A stretch of DNA of 64,000 nucleotides from Micromonospora sp. CP22 (lineage in GTDB: Bacteria > Actinomycetota > Actinomycetes > Mycobacteriales > Micromonosporaceae). Below are positions 1-7,760 of the stretch, in pieces. The notes below the pieces were generated by a model. It had not been told where the DNA came from, did not search any database, and saw nothing but the letters and a program-made list of their open reading frames with translations. Within the stretch, counting starts at the first letter, position 1; the number at the start of each line of letters is the position of its first letter. The DNA is taken from NCBI RefSeq assembly GCF_009712475.1, contig NZ_VCJO01000006.1:186001-250000 (forward strand), read 5' to 3'. Position numbers and translations under genes: made by a program.

Positions 1-1
1 G

Positions 2-802
2 AGCGGCGAACTGGCCGTGGCCGCGATGCTGGACCCGAAGAACCGGATCGTCAACGGGGTCACCATCCCCGAGGGGCGCACCGCGAAGAGCATCTTCAAG
101 CTGCTCAGCGAGCACACCAAGATCCCGGTCAAGGAGTTCGAGGCCGCCGCGAAGGACCCGGCGAAGCTCGGCGTACCGGACTGGTGGTTCAAGCGGGAGG
201 ACGGCAAGAAGCCCAAGAAGTCGATCGAGGGCTTCCTCTTCCCGGACACCTACGAGATCCCGCCGGACGCCACCGCCAAGGACATCCTCGGGCAGATGGT
301 CGACCACTTCCTCACCGTCACCGGTGAGATGGAGTTCGCCGACCGGGTGCAGAAGGAACGCGGCGGGATCAGCCCGTACGAGGCGCTGATCGTGGCGTCG
401 CTGGCCCAGGCCGAGGCCGGTACCAAGAAGGATCTCGGCAAGGTCGCCCGGGTCGCCTACAACCGGGCCTACTCCGGCACCTTCGACTGCGGCTGCCTGG
501 AGATGGACGTCACAGTCAACTACTACCTGGAGTTGACCGGGCAGAAGACCAAGACGTCGGCCGAGATGACCGTCAGCGATCTGGACAACCCGAAGAACCC
601 GTACAACCGCAAGCTGCGCGGCATGATCCCCACGCCGATCAACAACCCCGGCAAGGATGCCCTCGAAGGTGCGATGGACCCGCCCAAGGGCGACTGGCTC
701 TTCTTCGTGGCCATCGACAAGGAAGGCAACTCCGCCTTCGCCGAGACCTACGCGGAACACCGGAAGAACGAGGCCAAGGCCCGGGAGGCCGGCATCATCT
801 GA
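2..802 (+). CDS. mltG: Endolytic murein transglycosylase MltG (5' end outside window)
   Basis: Membrane-bound lytic transglycosylase that cleaves nascent glycan strands and sets peptidoglycan strand length. The open frame runs in from the window edge, so the N-terminal membrane anchor and start codon are missing; only the C-terminal YceG-like catalytic domain is visible. The catalytic glutamate is expected in ASLAQAEAG (the second acidic position of the family motif ASIVEKE), about 130 residues into the visible part. The PTPINNPG motif and a final FFVAIDKEGNSAF strand are also typical of the family. In many actinobacteria mltG is followed directly by aroE; here a gene on the opposite strand lies between them. 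Confidence 0.93.
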   Translation, partial: SGELAVAAMLDPKNRIVNGVTIPEGRTAKSIFKLLSEHTKIPVKEFEAAAKDPAKLGVPDWWFKREDGKKPKKSIEGFLFPDTYEIPPDATAKDILGQMVDHFLTVTGEMEFADRVQKERGGISPYEALIVASLAQAEAGTKKDLGKVARVAYNRAYSGTFDCGCLEMDVTVNYYLELTGQKTKTSAEMTVSDLDNPKNPYNRKLRGMIPTPINNPGKDALEGAMDPPKGDWLFFVAIDKEGNSAFAETYAEHRKNEAKAREAGII

Positions 803-833
803 CCGGTTACGGCACCCCCGGGCCCGGGCCGGG

Positions 834-2099
834 TCAGGTCAGGTCGACCGTCGCGGTGGTGGCGGGGGCGTCGATGGTGAAGCGCGCGGTGCGGTCACCA
901 ACGCTCACGGTGTAGTCGCCGAGGAAACCTTCGACGGTGACGGTGCCGTCCGCGTCGGTGGGCAGCTCCGTCGGCGACAGCCACCACTCGCCCTTGACGA
1001 GGGCTTTCAGGGCCTCGTACGCGGGCTTCGGGCTGCCGTCGGCGCGGACCAGTCCGGCGGGTGCGCCGAGCCAGGCGCCGTGGTCGGTGATCCCCCAGTA
1101 GTTGATCGCTTGGACCGACGGGTGGGCCACCAGCGACCGGTAGTGCCGCTCGATCTCCTCGGCCTGGCGGGCCTCACCCTCGGGGGTGCTGGGCCAGTGC
1201 GGGATCTGGTAGTCGTTGAGGTCCTCGATCTCGGACGGCATGAGGTGGCCGGAGACCAGCGTCGTCTCGGTCAGGTGCAGCGGCAGCCCGTACCGGGCGA
1301 ACCGGTCGAGCGTCCGTTGCATGTACTCCTCGCCCCGGTAGCCCTGGTGCATGTGGGTCTGCAAGCCGATCGCGTCGATGCGTACCCCGGCTTCGAGGAC
1401 CCCCTCGATGAGACATTCGTAGGCCGAGCTGAGGTCGAAGTCGTTGAGCACCAGGGTGGCCGCCGGGTTGGCCGCGCGGGCCTCCTCGAACGCCAGCCGC
1501 ACCATGTGGATGCGGCCCCGGGCCCGCGCCAGCGGGGTGATCGCGTTGTCGCCGTTGTCGAAGACGGGCATGATGACCGCCTCGTTGATGGCGTCCCAGG
1601 TGTCGATCAGCCCGGCGAACCCGCCGGCCAGGTCGCGGACCCGGGCCCGCAGCAACCGCTCGACCTCGTCGAGGTCCAGGCCCAGCAGCCAGGACGGCTG
1701 GACGGTGTGCCAGACCAGCGGGTGGCCCTTGACGGTGACGCCCCGCTCGGCCAGCCACCGTGCCGTGGCGGTGAGTCGGTCGGTGTCGGGTGCGCCCCGG
1801 CGCGGCTCGTAGCGGCCCCAGTAGAACGGCAGGGTCGCGGTGTTGAACACGTCCAGCCACAGCTCGCCGAGCCGGTCCAGGTCCAGGCGGTCGGTGCCGC
1901 CGAAGCTCTCGACGTCGGTGGTGTCGGCCGGACCCGCGCCGCCGACCAGGTCTACGAAGTCGAAACCGATGTTGCCGAAGGCGAAGGCGTGTCGGGTCTG
2001 GGTGACCGTCACGACCTGGTCGGCGAGTGGCTGCCGGTCCGGTCCTCGGACGGTGAGGGTGATCTCGCCCTTGCGGTGTCGCAGGCTGCTGTCTGACAT
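834..2099 (-). CDS. GH10 endo-1,4-beta-xylanase-like glycoside hydrolase, apparently cytoplasmic
   Basis: 421-residue protein with the GH10 TIM-barrel signatures in order: GHPLVWHT (residues 125-132), WDAINEA with the probable acid/base Glu173, QTHMHQ near residue 250, and LTETT with the probable nucleophile Glu278. A short beta-rich N-terminal segment (about residues 10-40) and a C-terminal beta-sandwich-like tail (about 375-421) flank the barrel. The N-terminus starts MSDSSLRHRKGEITLT and has no hydrophobic signal peptide, unlike secreted xylanases, so it may act on imported oligosaccharides or be exported another way. It lies opposite to its neighbours, convergent with mltG and divergent from aroE. 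The family call is firm; the substrate (xylan or another beta-glycan) is inferred. Confidence 0.88.
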   Translation of the reverse strand: MSDSSLRHRKGEITLTVRGPDRQPLADQVVTVTQTRHAFAFGNIGFDFVDLVGGAGPADTTDVESFGGTDRLDLDRLGELWLDVFNTATLPFYWGRYEPRRGAPDTDRLTATARWLAERGVTVKGHPLVWHTVQPSWLLGLDLDEVERLLRARVRDLAGGFAGLIDTWDAINEAVIMPVFDNGDNAITPLARARGRIHMVRLAFEEARAANPAATLVLNDFDLSSAYECLIEGVLEAGVRIDAIGLQTHMHQGYRGEEYMQRTLDRFARYGLPLHLTETTLVSGHLMPSEIEDLNDYQIPHWPSTPEGEARQAEEIERHYRSLVAHPSVQAINYWGITDHGAWLGAPAGLVRADGSPKPAYEALKALVKGEWWLSPTELPTDADGTVTVEGFLGDYTVSVGDRTARFTIDAPATTATVDLT

Positions 2100-2142
2100 T
2101 GTTGGATGTTAGGCGACAGATGATCGTCGGTGAGGAGCGAAG

Positions 2143-3009
2143 GTGGCGGAGTCGGTGCGCGAGGCGGCAGCACCCGAGGCATCGGTACGCAGGGCGGCGG
2201 TGCTGGGTAAGCCGATCGCGCACTCGCTCTCCCCGGTGATCCACAACGCGGGGTACGCCGCCGCCGGGCTCGACGGGTGGTCGTACACCCGGATCGAGTG
2301 TGCGGCGGCGGAGCTACCGGCCCTGGTCGCCCGCCTGGGGCCGGAGTGGGCCGGGCTGTCGGTGACCATGCCGGGCAAGGAGGCGGCGCTCGCGGTGGCC
2401 GCCGAGGTCTCGCCGGTCGCCGCCGCCGTGGGTGCGGCCAACACGTTGGTACGCCGCGCCGACGGCTCCTGGTTCGCCGACAACACCGACGTCACCGGCA
2501 TGGTCGAGGTGCTGACCGAGGCGGGCGTACGCGCCGGTGCCACCGTCACCGTGCTCGGCGCGGGCGGAACCGCGCGGGCGGCGCTGGCGGCGGCGGCCCG
2601 GCTGCGCGCGGCCGAGGTCCGGGTCGTCGCCCGTCGCCCGGCGGCGATCGCCGAGCTGGCACCGGTCGCGGCGGTGCTGGGGGTGCCGATGGTCGCCGCG
2701 CCGTGGCCGGTGCCCGGGTCGGAGCCGTCGCCGCTGGCCGACACCGACGTGCTGATCTCCACGGTGCCGAAGGGTGCCGTCGACGAGCTGGCCGACAGCG
2801 TGCCCTGGCGGGCGGGCACGGTGGTCTTCGACGCCATCTACGACCCGTGGCCGACCCCGCTGGCCGCCTCCGCCGAGGCCGCCGGTTGTCGCATCGTCTC
2901 CGGCCTGGACCTGCTGCTCGCCCAGGCGATCGGCCAGTTCGAGCAGTTCACCGGAGTTCCCGCACCCCGCTCCGCGATGGCCGCCGCGCTCGCCGCCGCC
3001 CGCTCCTGA
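2143..3009 (+). CDS. aroE: Shikimate dehydrogenase
   Basis: Reduces 3-dehydroshikimate to shikimate with NADPH. The 288-residue protein has the N-terminal substrate-binding SLSP (residues 28-31), the catalytic lysine in MPGKE (Lys79), the NTD motif, and the dinucleotide loop GAGGTAR. The GTG start at 2143 is preceded by a GAGGAG ribosome-binding site and gives an N-terminus slightly longer than usual. It is separated from the rest of the shikimate genes (aroC, aroK, aroB, aroQ) by the 13-kb exopolysaccharide region. Confidence 0.95.
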   Translation: MAESVREAAAPEASVRRAAVLGKPIAHSLSPVIHNAGYAAAGLDGWSYTRIECAAAELPALVARLGPEWAGLSVTMPGKEAALAVAAEVSPVAAAVGAANTLVRRADGSWFADNTDVTGMVEVLTEAGVRAGATVTVLGAGGTARAALAAAARLRAAEVRVVARRPAAIAELAPVAAVLGVPMVAAPWPVPGSEPSPLADTDVLISTVPKGAVDELADSVPWRAGTVVFDAIYDPWPTPLAASAEAAGCRIVSGLDLLLAQAIGQFEQFTGVPAPRSAMAAALAAARS

Positions 3010-3145
3010 CCGCTCCCGCCCGCATCGCGCGCTGCCCCGTCGGCGTGCTTCGCGCCGGTGGCGATGTCGCCGCCGACCGGGTGGATCCGCGCCATGATCG
3101 GTCCCGTTCGGTGCCGAGCGGAGTGGGGCGCGTGAGTTGGGTGGT

Positions 3146-3175
3146 GCTTAGGTGACTTTTAAGACCCGCTTAGGT
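3146..3175. promoter_or_regulatory. Direct repeat GCTTAGGT spaced 22 bp upstream of the exopolysaccharide locus
   Basis: The octamer GCTTAGGT occurs at 3146-3153 and again at 3168-3175, 22 bp apart (about two helical turns), in an A+T-richer patch of the 243-bp aroE to 3253 intergenic region. Same-face spacing upstream of a secreted-protein gene suggests a regulator-binding site. No regulator gene is adjacent. The rest of the gap holds nothing I recognise. Confidence 0.3.
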
Positions 3176-3252
3176 CCGGCCGTCGGACGCACACTCCGTT
3201 GTGTACACAGATACGCTGCTCAGCGTTGTTGCCGTAGACACGAGGAGTATCC

Positions 3253-4956
3253 GTGACCAGTCGCGGACTGCACCGCATGATCCCGCATCGTGGCCCCCGG
3301 CGGAAGGCCGTGGTGCTCGGCGCCATCGGCACCACTGTGGTGCTGGGGCTCGGTGCGACCATGGTGCCGCTGCTCGCCGATGACGACCTGTCGATTCCGG
3401 TGGTGGCCGACACCACCGCCACGATGGTGCCGCAGGACGGCGACAACAGCGTCAAGACGACCCTGGCGACCTGCCCCGCGCCCTGCGACGGCAACCCACG
3501 TGGCGCGCGGGAGGCGGTGCTCACCTTCCTGGTCACCACGCTGCCGGCGAACGCGGTGAACGTCCGGGCCACGTTGCGGGTGCACGCCTGGGAGAAGTTC
3601 GACGCGACGGTGAGCGCGCACGAGTCCCGGCTGGACGCCCGGGCGGCCCGTCCGGCGCCCTCGCCGCTGGGCGCGGCGCTGGACACGGTCACCGGCGTCA
3701 CCAAGGGATTCAACGAGTGGGACGTCTCGGGTCTGGTCACCGGCAACGGAATCTGGACGCTGTCGCTGGCGCAGGCCGGGCTCGACACCCGGATCTACTG
3801 GGCCTCCGCCGAGAACCGCAACGCCGACCTGCGTCCGCGGCTGGCGCTGAGCTACGGCGTGGGTGCCCGGCCGCCGTCCGCCCCACCTAGCGTCTCACCG
3901 ACGCCGTCGGCCTCGCCGAGCCGCCCGCCGGCCTCGCCGTCCGCCTCGCCGAGCGCGAGCCCGACGCCCGCCCGACCCAGCCCCACCTCGACGCCACCGC
4001 CGGCCTCGGACAAGTGCGGCACGGTCTCGGCGAAGCTGGTCCCCGCCTGCGGCGCCTGGTGGGGGATGTACTCGCCGTCCAGCGCCGCCACCGGGTGGGA
4101 CCACGGCAAGTCGATCACCGATGTGGAGAAGCAGGTGGGCCGGACGTTCGACATCGTCCACCGCTACCACGACTTCTCGAACACCGGCAGCAACGGTGCC
4201 TTCCCGGACGCCTTCCAGCAGCAGCAGATGCGGGAGGGCAGGCTGATGTTCTTCGCCTGGGAGAGTCGGATCTTCTCCTCGGGCACCGTGTTGACCTGGA
4301 AGGACGTCTACAGCGGACGGTACGACGCGACCATCGACGCGGTCGCCGGACGGATCCGGGCGATCGGCAAGCCGGTCTTCATCGGCTTCGACCACGAGCC
4401 GGAGGACGAGCCGGCGAAGGGTAGCGACGCGGACTTCGTCCGGGCCTGGCGGTACGTGCACGACCGGTTCGCCAACGCCAAGGCCGACAACGCGGTCTGG
4501 GTGTGGACGATGATGGGCTGGTCCGGCCACTACGACAGGTACGCCGGCCTCTACCCCGGTGACAGTTACGTCGACTGGGTCGCCTGGGATCCGTACAACT
4601 TCCACGTCTGCAACGGCAGCACCGTGTGGAAGAGCCCCAGCAACACCATCGGTTCCTTCTACCGCTGGCTGGACGACAACGGCATCGGTGCGGGCAAGCC
4701 CCGGATGCTGGCCGAGTTCGGCACCAACATGAACTCCGCCGACCCGAACGCCAAGCGACGGTGGTTCGAGGAGTTCCCGGCGGCGCTGAAGGCCCACCCG
4801 AAGATCAAGGCAGCGATCTACTTCAACTCGCCGGGCATGACGAAGACGACGAACACCTGCAACATGCTGATGAACCAGGACGCGGCGTCGATCGCCGGAT
4901 TCGCCGCGGCGGGACGAGACAGCTACCTGCGGCAGCCGACCGGGGGGAGTCGCTGA
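3253..4956 (+). CDS. Secreted or anchored GH26-like beta-mannanase-type hydrolase with N-terminal DNRLRE-type domain
   Basis: 567 residues. A basic N-terminus and one hydrophobic segment (about 18-41) form a signal peptide or anchor. A beta-sandwich resembling DNRLRE carbohydrate-associated modules follows (about 52-202, ending LRPRLALSYG). Then comes a Pro/Ser/Thr-rich linker (about 205-252) and a TIM-barrel domain (about 260-550) like GH26. The probable acid/base is Glu382 in GFDHEPEDE and the probable nucleophile Glu488 in MLAEFGTN; WDPYNFH is another barrel motif. Start GTG with GAGGAG upstream. At the head of an exopolysaccharide locus, such an enzyme may trim or release the polymer rather than digest food. 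Family assignment is from motifs; the substrate is unknown. Confidence 0.78.
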   Translation: MTSRGLHRMIPHRGPRRKAVVLGAIGTTVVLGLGATMVPLLADDDLSIPVVADTTATMVPQDGDNSVKTTLATCPAPCDGNPRGAREAVLTFLVTTLPANAVNVRATLRVHAWEKFDATVSAHESRLDARAARPAPSPLGAALDTVTGVTKGFNEWDVSGLVTGNGIWTLSLAQAGLDTRIYWASAENRNADLRPRLALSYGVGARPPSAPPSVSPTPSASPSRPPASPSASPSASPTPARPSPTSTPPPASDKCGTVSAKLVPACGAWWGMYSPSSAATGWDHGKSITDVEKQVGRTFDIVHRYHDFSNTGSNGAFPDAFQQQQMREGRLMFFAWESRIFSSGTVLTWKDVYSGRYDATIDAVAGRIRAIGKPVFIGFDHEPEDEPAKGSDADFVRAWRYVHDRFANAKADNAVWVWTMMGWSGHYDRYAGLYPGDSYVDWVAWDPYNFHVCNGSTVWKSPSNTIGSFYRWLDDNGIGAGKPRMLAEFGTNMNSADPNAKRRWFEEFPAALKAHPKIKAAIYFNSPGMTKTTNTCNMLMNQDAASIAGFAAAGRDSYLRQPTGGSR

Positions 4957-5120
4957 GTGAAGTGAACTGATCACGGAGACGTACCGCTTGGATTGTCAAT
5001 AATCTGACTGTCTGCCGGGTTGTCCGTTTCCTGATCCACCGACCGCCCAATCGGCGGATGCCGCCCTCCAGCGTGGAGCGGGCACGCTACGTGCATTCTC
5101 GTCCACTCTGGAGGCGCAGC

Positions 5121-7121
5121 GTGCCCAGATTCTCCTTGCCGTGGCGTACGGTTCGTCGGCGTCGAACACGGGCCGCGACCGTCGCGATGGTGACCGTCGC
5201 GGCTGTCCTGGCCGTGCCCACCGCGACATCCGCAGCCGTGGTTCCGGCGCCCGAGCCGGCCACCCTGGTCTCGACCAACCCGGTAGACCAGACCCCGCAC
5301 GCCCGCGACGGCGAGGCTCGCGCCTTCGCCGAAATCGGGAACACGGTCTTCGTCGGCGGCACTTTCACGCAGATTCGGCAGACGGCCAGTTCGGCCTGGA
5401 CCTCCCGTAGCTACCTCTTCGCGTACGACCGGACCACCGGGACGATCTCCACGACCTTCCTGCCGGTGCTCGACGGTGCGGTCAACGCGCTCATCGCCGG
5501 CCCCGGCGGAATACTCATCGTCGGCGGGGCCTTCAAGAACGTCAACGGTGTGTCCCGCCGCAACCTGGTGGCCCTCGAACCCTCGACCGGCATGATCGTC
5601 GACAGTTGGGTCGGTCGCTCCGACGGTGGCAACGTGCGGGACCTGGTGCTGCACGGCAACTGGCTCTACGTTGCCGGAGCCTTCAACTGGCTCAACGGCA
5701 CCGCGCACGCCGGGCTCGGCCGGATGGACGCGACCACCGGCGAGATCGACCCGACCTTCAACATCAACACCAGCGTCGGCCGACACGGCACCAGCATGTA
5801 CGTCTGGACCATCGACGTCTCGCCGGACGGCAACACCCTCGTCGTCGGCGGCAACTTCCTCTACGTCAACGAGCTGCCACGCAACCAGATCGCGCTGGTC
5901 GACCTCACCGACACCCCGAGCGTCATCGACTGGAGTTCGGAGCGGTTCGTGGCCCCGTGCGCGAACCCGACGACCTTCGTGCACTACGTGCAGGACGTAC
6001 GCTTCGGCGGCGACGGGACCTGGTTCGTGGTCGGCACCAACGGCGGTACGGGCTGGCCGAGCGCCTACTGTGACGCCCTGGTCCGCTTCGAGACCGACGC
6101 CCGGGGGCCCAACCAGGTCGCCACCTGGGTCAACTTCACGGGTAACGACACGATCACGTCGGTCGAGGTGGCCGACAACGTGATCTACCTCGGTGGGCAC
6201 TTCCGCTGGCTGAACAACCCGAACGCCAGTGACCGGGCCGGCAACGGCGCCATCGACCGGCTGGGCATCGGTGCGGTCACGCCGGCCACCGGCATGCCGG
6301 TGAACTGGAACCCGCGCCGCAGCGGTGGCAACGCCCTGCCCTCGGGCGCCAGTTCCTGGGGCTCGTCGGTGCCGGTGCTCTGGCGGGGCAGCGCCGGTCT
6401 CTACTTCGGTCATAACTCCGACGGCATGGGTAACGAGTACCACGGCCGGCTCGGCATGTTCCCGCTCAGTGGTGGGCGCACCATCACCCCGAAGAACCCG
6501 CCCACCGGGAGCAGCGGATACCTCCACCTGAACGTCGGGCCCGGCGAGGTGGCGAAGGTGCCGTTCGACGGCACCGAGTTGGACGCCGAGAACGCCACGG
6601 TGGTCAGCCAGCCGAACTACACGGGCGCGGGCGCGACCTGGCTGGTGGATGACCGGATCTACTGGTCCCACGCGGTCTCCGGCACGCCGACCGGCAGTCG
6701 GATCGACGTCTCGCTGTTCAACGGCTCCACCATCGGTGGGCCCTGGGAGGCGTCCGGCTACAACGACTGGTACAACCCGGCCCTGCTGACCGGCGCGTTC
6801 TTCCTGGACGGTCGGCTGTACTACACCCGCAGCGGCGCGAACAACCTCTACTACCGCTACTTCGAGATCGACGGCAACTATCTGGGCGCCACCGAGTTCG
6901 TCCTGCCGACCACCGGCGTGACCTGGTCGGCGGTGCGAGGCATGGCCTGGGTTGACGGTAAGATCGTCTACGGGGCGACCAACGGTTCGCTGCGTAGTGT
7001 GCCGTTCGACCCGACCCTGGCTCCCGCTGCGGCGGTCAACGGCACCGAGTCGACGCTCATCGCGGAGGCGACCCCGGAGCTGACCTGGTCGACCGCCTCG
7101 ATGTTCTTTTCGGTGTCCTAG
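5121..7121 (+). CDS. Secreted beta-propeller-like surface protein
   Basis: 666 residues from the GTG at 5121, chosen because GGAGG lies 6 nt upstream. The N-terminus has arginines followed by a hydrophobic stretch ending near TATSAAVV, a signal peptide. The mature part is built of repeats such as VFVGGTFTQI, ILIVGGAFKNVNG, LYVAGAFNWLNG, LVVGGNFLYVNE and IYLGGHFRWLNN, a pattern typical of extracellular beta-propeller repeat proteins in actinobacteria. No LPXTG motif or C-terminal anchor is visible. The C-terminal third (about 430-666) is Tyr/Trp/Asn-rich and also repeat-like. Position inside the polysaccharide locus suggests a glycan-binding or scaffold role, which is inference. Confidence 0.75.
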   Translation: MPRFSLPWRTVRRRRTRAATVAMVTVAAVLAVPTATSAAVVPAPEPATLVSTNPVDQTPHARDGEARAFAEIGNTVFVGGTFTQIRQTASSAWTSRSYLFAYDRTTGTISTTFLPVLDGAVNALIAGPGGILIVGGAFKNVNGVSRRNLVALEPSTGMIVDSWVGRSDGGNVRDLVLHGNWLYVAGAFNWLNGTAHAGLGRMDATTGEIDPTFNINTSVGRHGTSMYVWTIDVSPDGNTLVVGGNFLYVNELPRNQIALVDLTDTPSVIDWSSERFVAPCANPTTFVHYVQDVRFGGDGTWFVVGTNGGTGWPSAYCDALVRFETDARGPNQVATWVNFTGNDTITSVEVADNVIYLGGHFRWLNNPNASDRAGNGAIDRLGIGAVTPATGMPVNWNPRRSGGNALPSGASSWGSSVPVLWRGSAGLYFGHNSDGMGNEYHGRLGMFPLSGGRTITPKNPPTGSSGYLHLNVGPGEVAKVPFDGTELDAENATVVSQPNYTGAGATWLVDDRIYWSHAVSGTPTGSRIDVSLFNGSTIGGPWEASGYNDWYNPALLTGAFFLDGRLYYTRSGANNLYYRYFEIDGNYLGATEFVLPTTGVTWSAVRGMAWVDGKIVYGATNGSLRSVPFDPTLAPAAAVNGTESTLIAEATPELTWSTASMFFSVS

Positions 7122-7217
7122 CGTTCACCGTTCGTAACGAATCCTCGGTAGTTTGTTCACCTCGGGTCGGCGTGCGGCATCATCCGCCGCCGACCCGAGG
7201 CAAGGTGGGGAGGCTCG

Positions 7218-7760
7218 TTGACTGGCATCCGGCGTGGACTCGTCGTGCGTACCGTCTTCGCGGTCAAGCGTGGTTGGTACCGGCTGCGCTATCCGCGTCT
7301 GCGACTCGGCGCGGGAGTGGAGATCCGGGGCCGGATCCGGCTGCGTCGCGGCGTACGGGTCACCATCGGTGAGCACACCCGACTGAACAAACTGGTCCGG
7401 TTCGCCGGGCCGGGTGAGGTGCGCGTCGGCGCGAACTGCCTGCTCAACGCGACCTGGATCGGCACCTGGACGTCGGTGACCATCGGCGACCGCTGCCTGT
7501 TGTCGGACTGCGAACTGCTCGACAACGACTTCCACAACCTTGCCCCCGACCGCCGGCACGATCCGCCCACCCCGGCCACCCGCGCTCCGATAACCATCGA
7601 GGACAACGTCTGGATCGGCGCGCACGCGCTGGTCATGAAGGGGGTGCGGATCGGTCGGGATAGCGTCGTGGGTGCCGCGACCGTGGTCCGCGCCGACGTG
7701 CCGCCCGGGGTCGTGGTGATCGGCAACCCACAACAGATAGCGAAGAAGTTCCATGACTGA
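7218..7760 (+). CDS. Hexapeptide-repeat O-acyltransferase (LbH family)
   Basis: 180-residue left-handed beta-helix acyltransferase. Hexapeptide ladder segments include VRVGANCLLNATWIG, VTIGDRCLLSDC, ITIEDNVWIGAHALV and VRIGRDSVVGAATVV, ending GVVVIGNP as in sugar O-acetyltransferases of the WbbJ/LacA type. The candidate catalytic histidine is in DNDFHNL. Start is TTG at 7218 with GGGGAGG just upstream; a GTG at 7245 is the alternative. Its stop overlaps the next gene by 8 bp, so the two are coupled. Probable role: O-acetylation of the exported glycan or its lipid-linked repeat unit. Confidence 0.82.
   Translation: MTGIRRGLVVRTVFAVKRGWYRLRYPRLRLGAGVEIRGRIRLRRGVRVTIGEHTRLNKLVRFAGPGEVRVGANCLLNATWIGTWTSVTIGDRCLLSDCELLDNDFHNLAPDRRHDPPTPATRAPITIEDNVWIGAHALVMKGVRIGRDSVVGAATVVRADVPPGVVVIGNPQQIAKKFHD

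Noticed and set aside
4971..6671. 566-residue open frame antisense to the beta-propeller gene
   Set aside because: No domain, biased composition, and full overlap with a protein that has a signal peptide and clear repeats.
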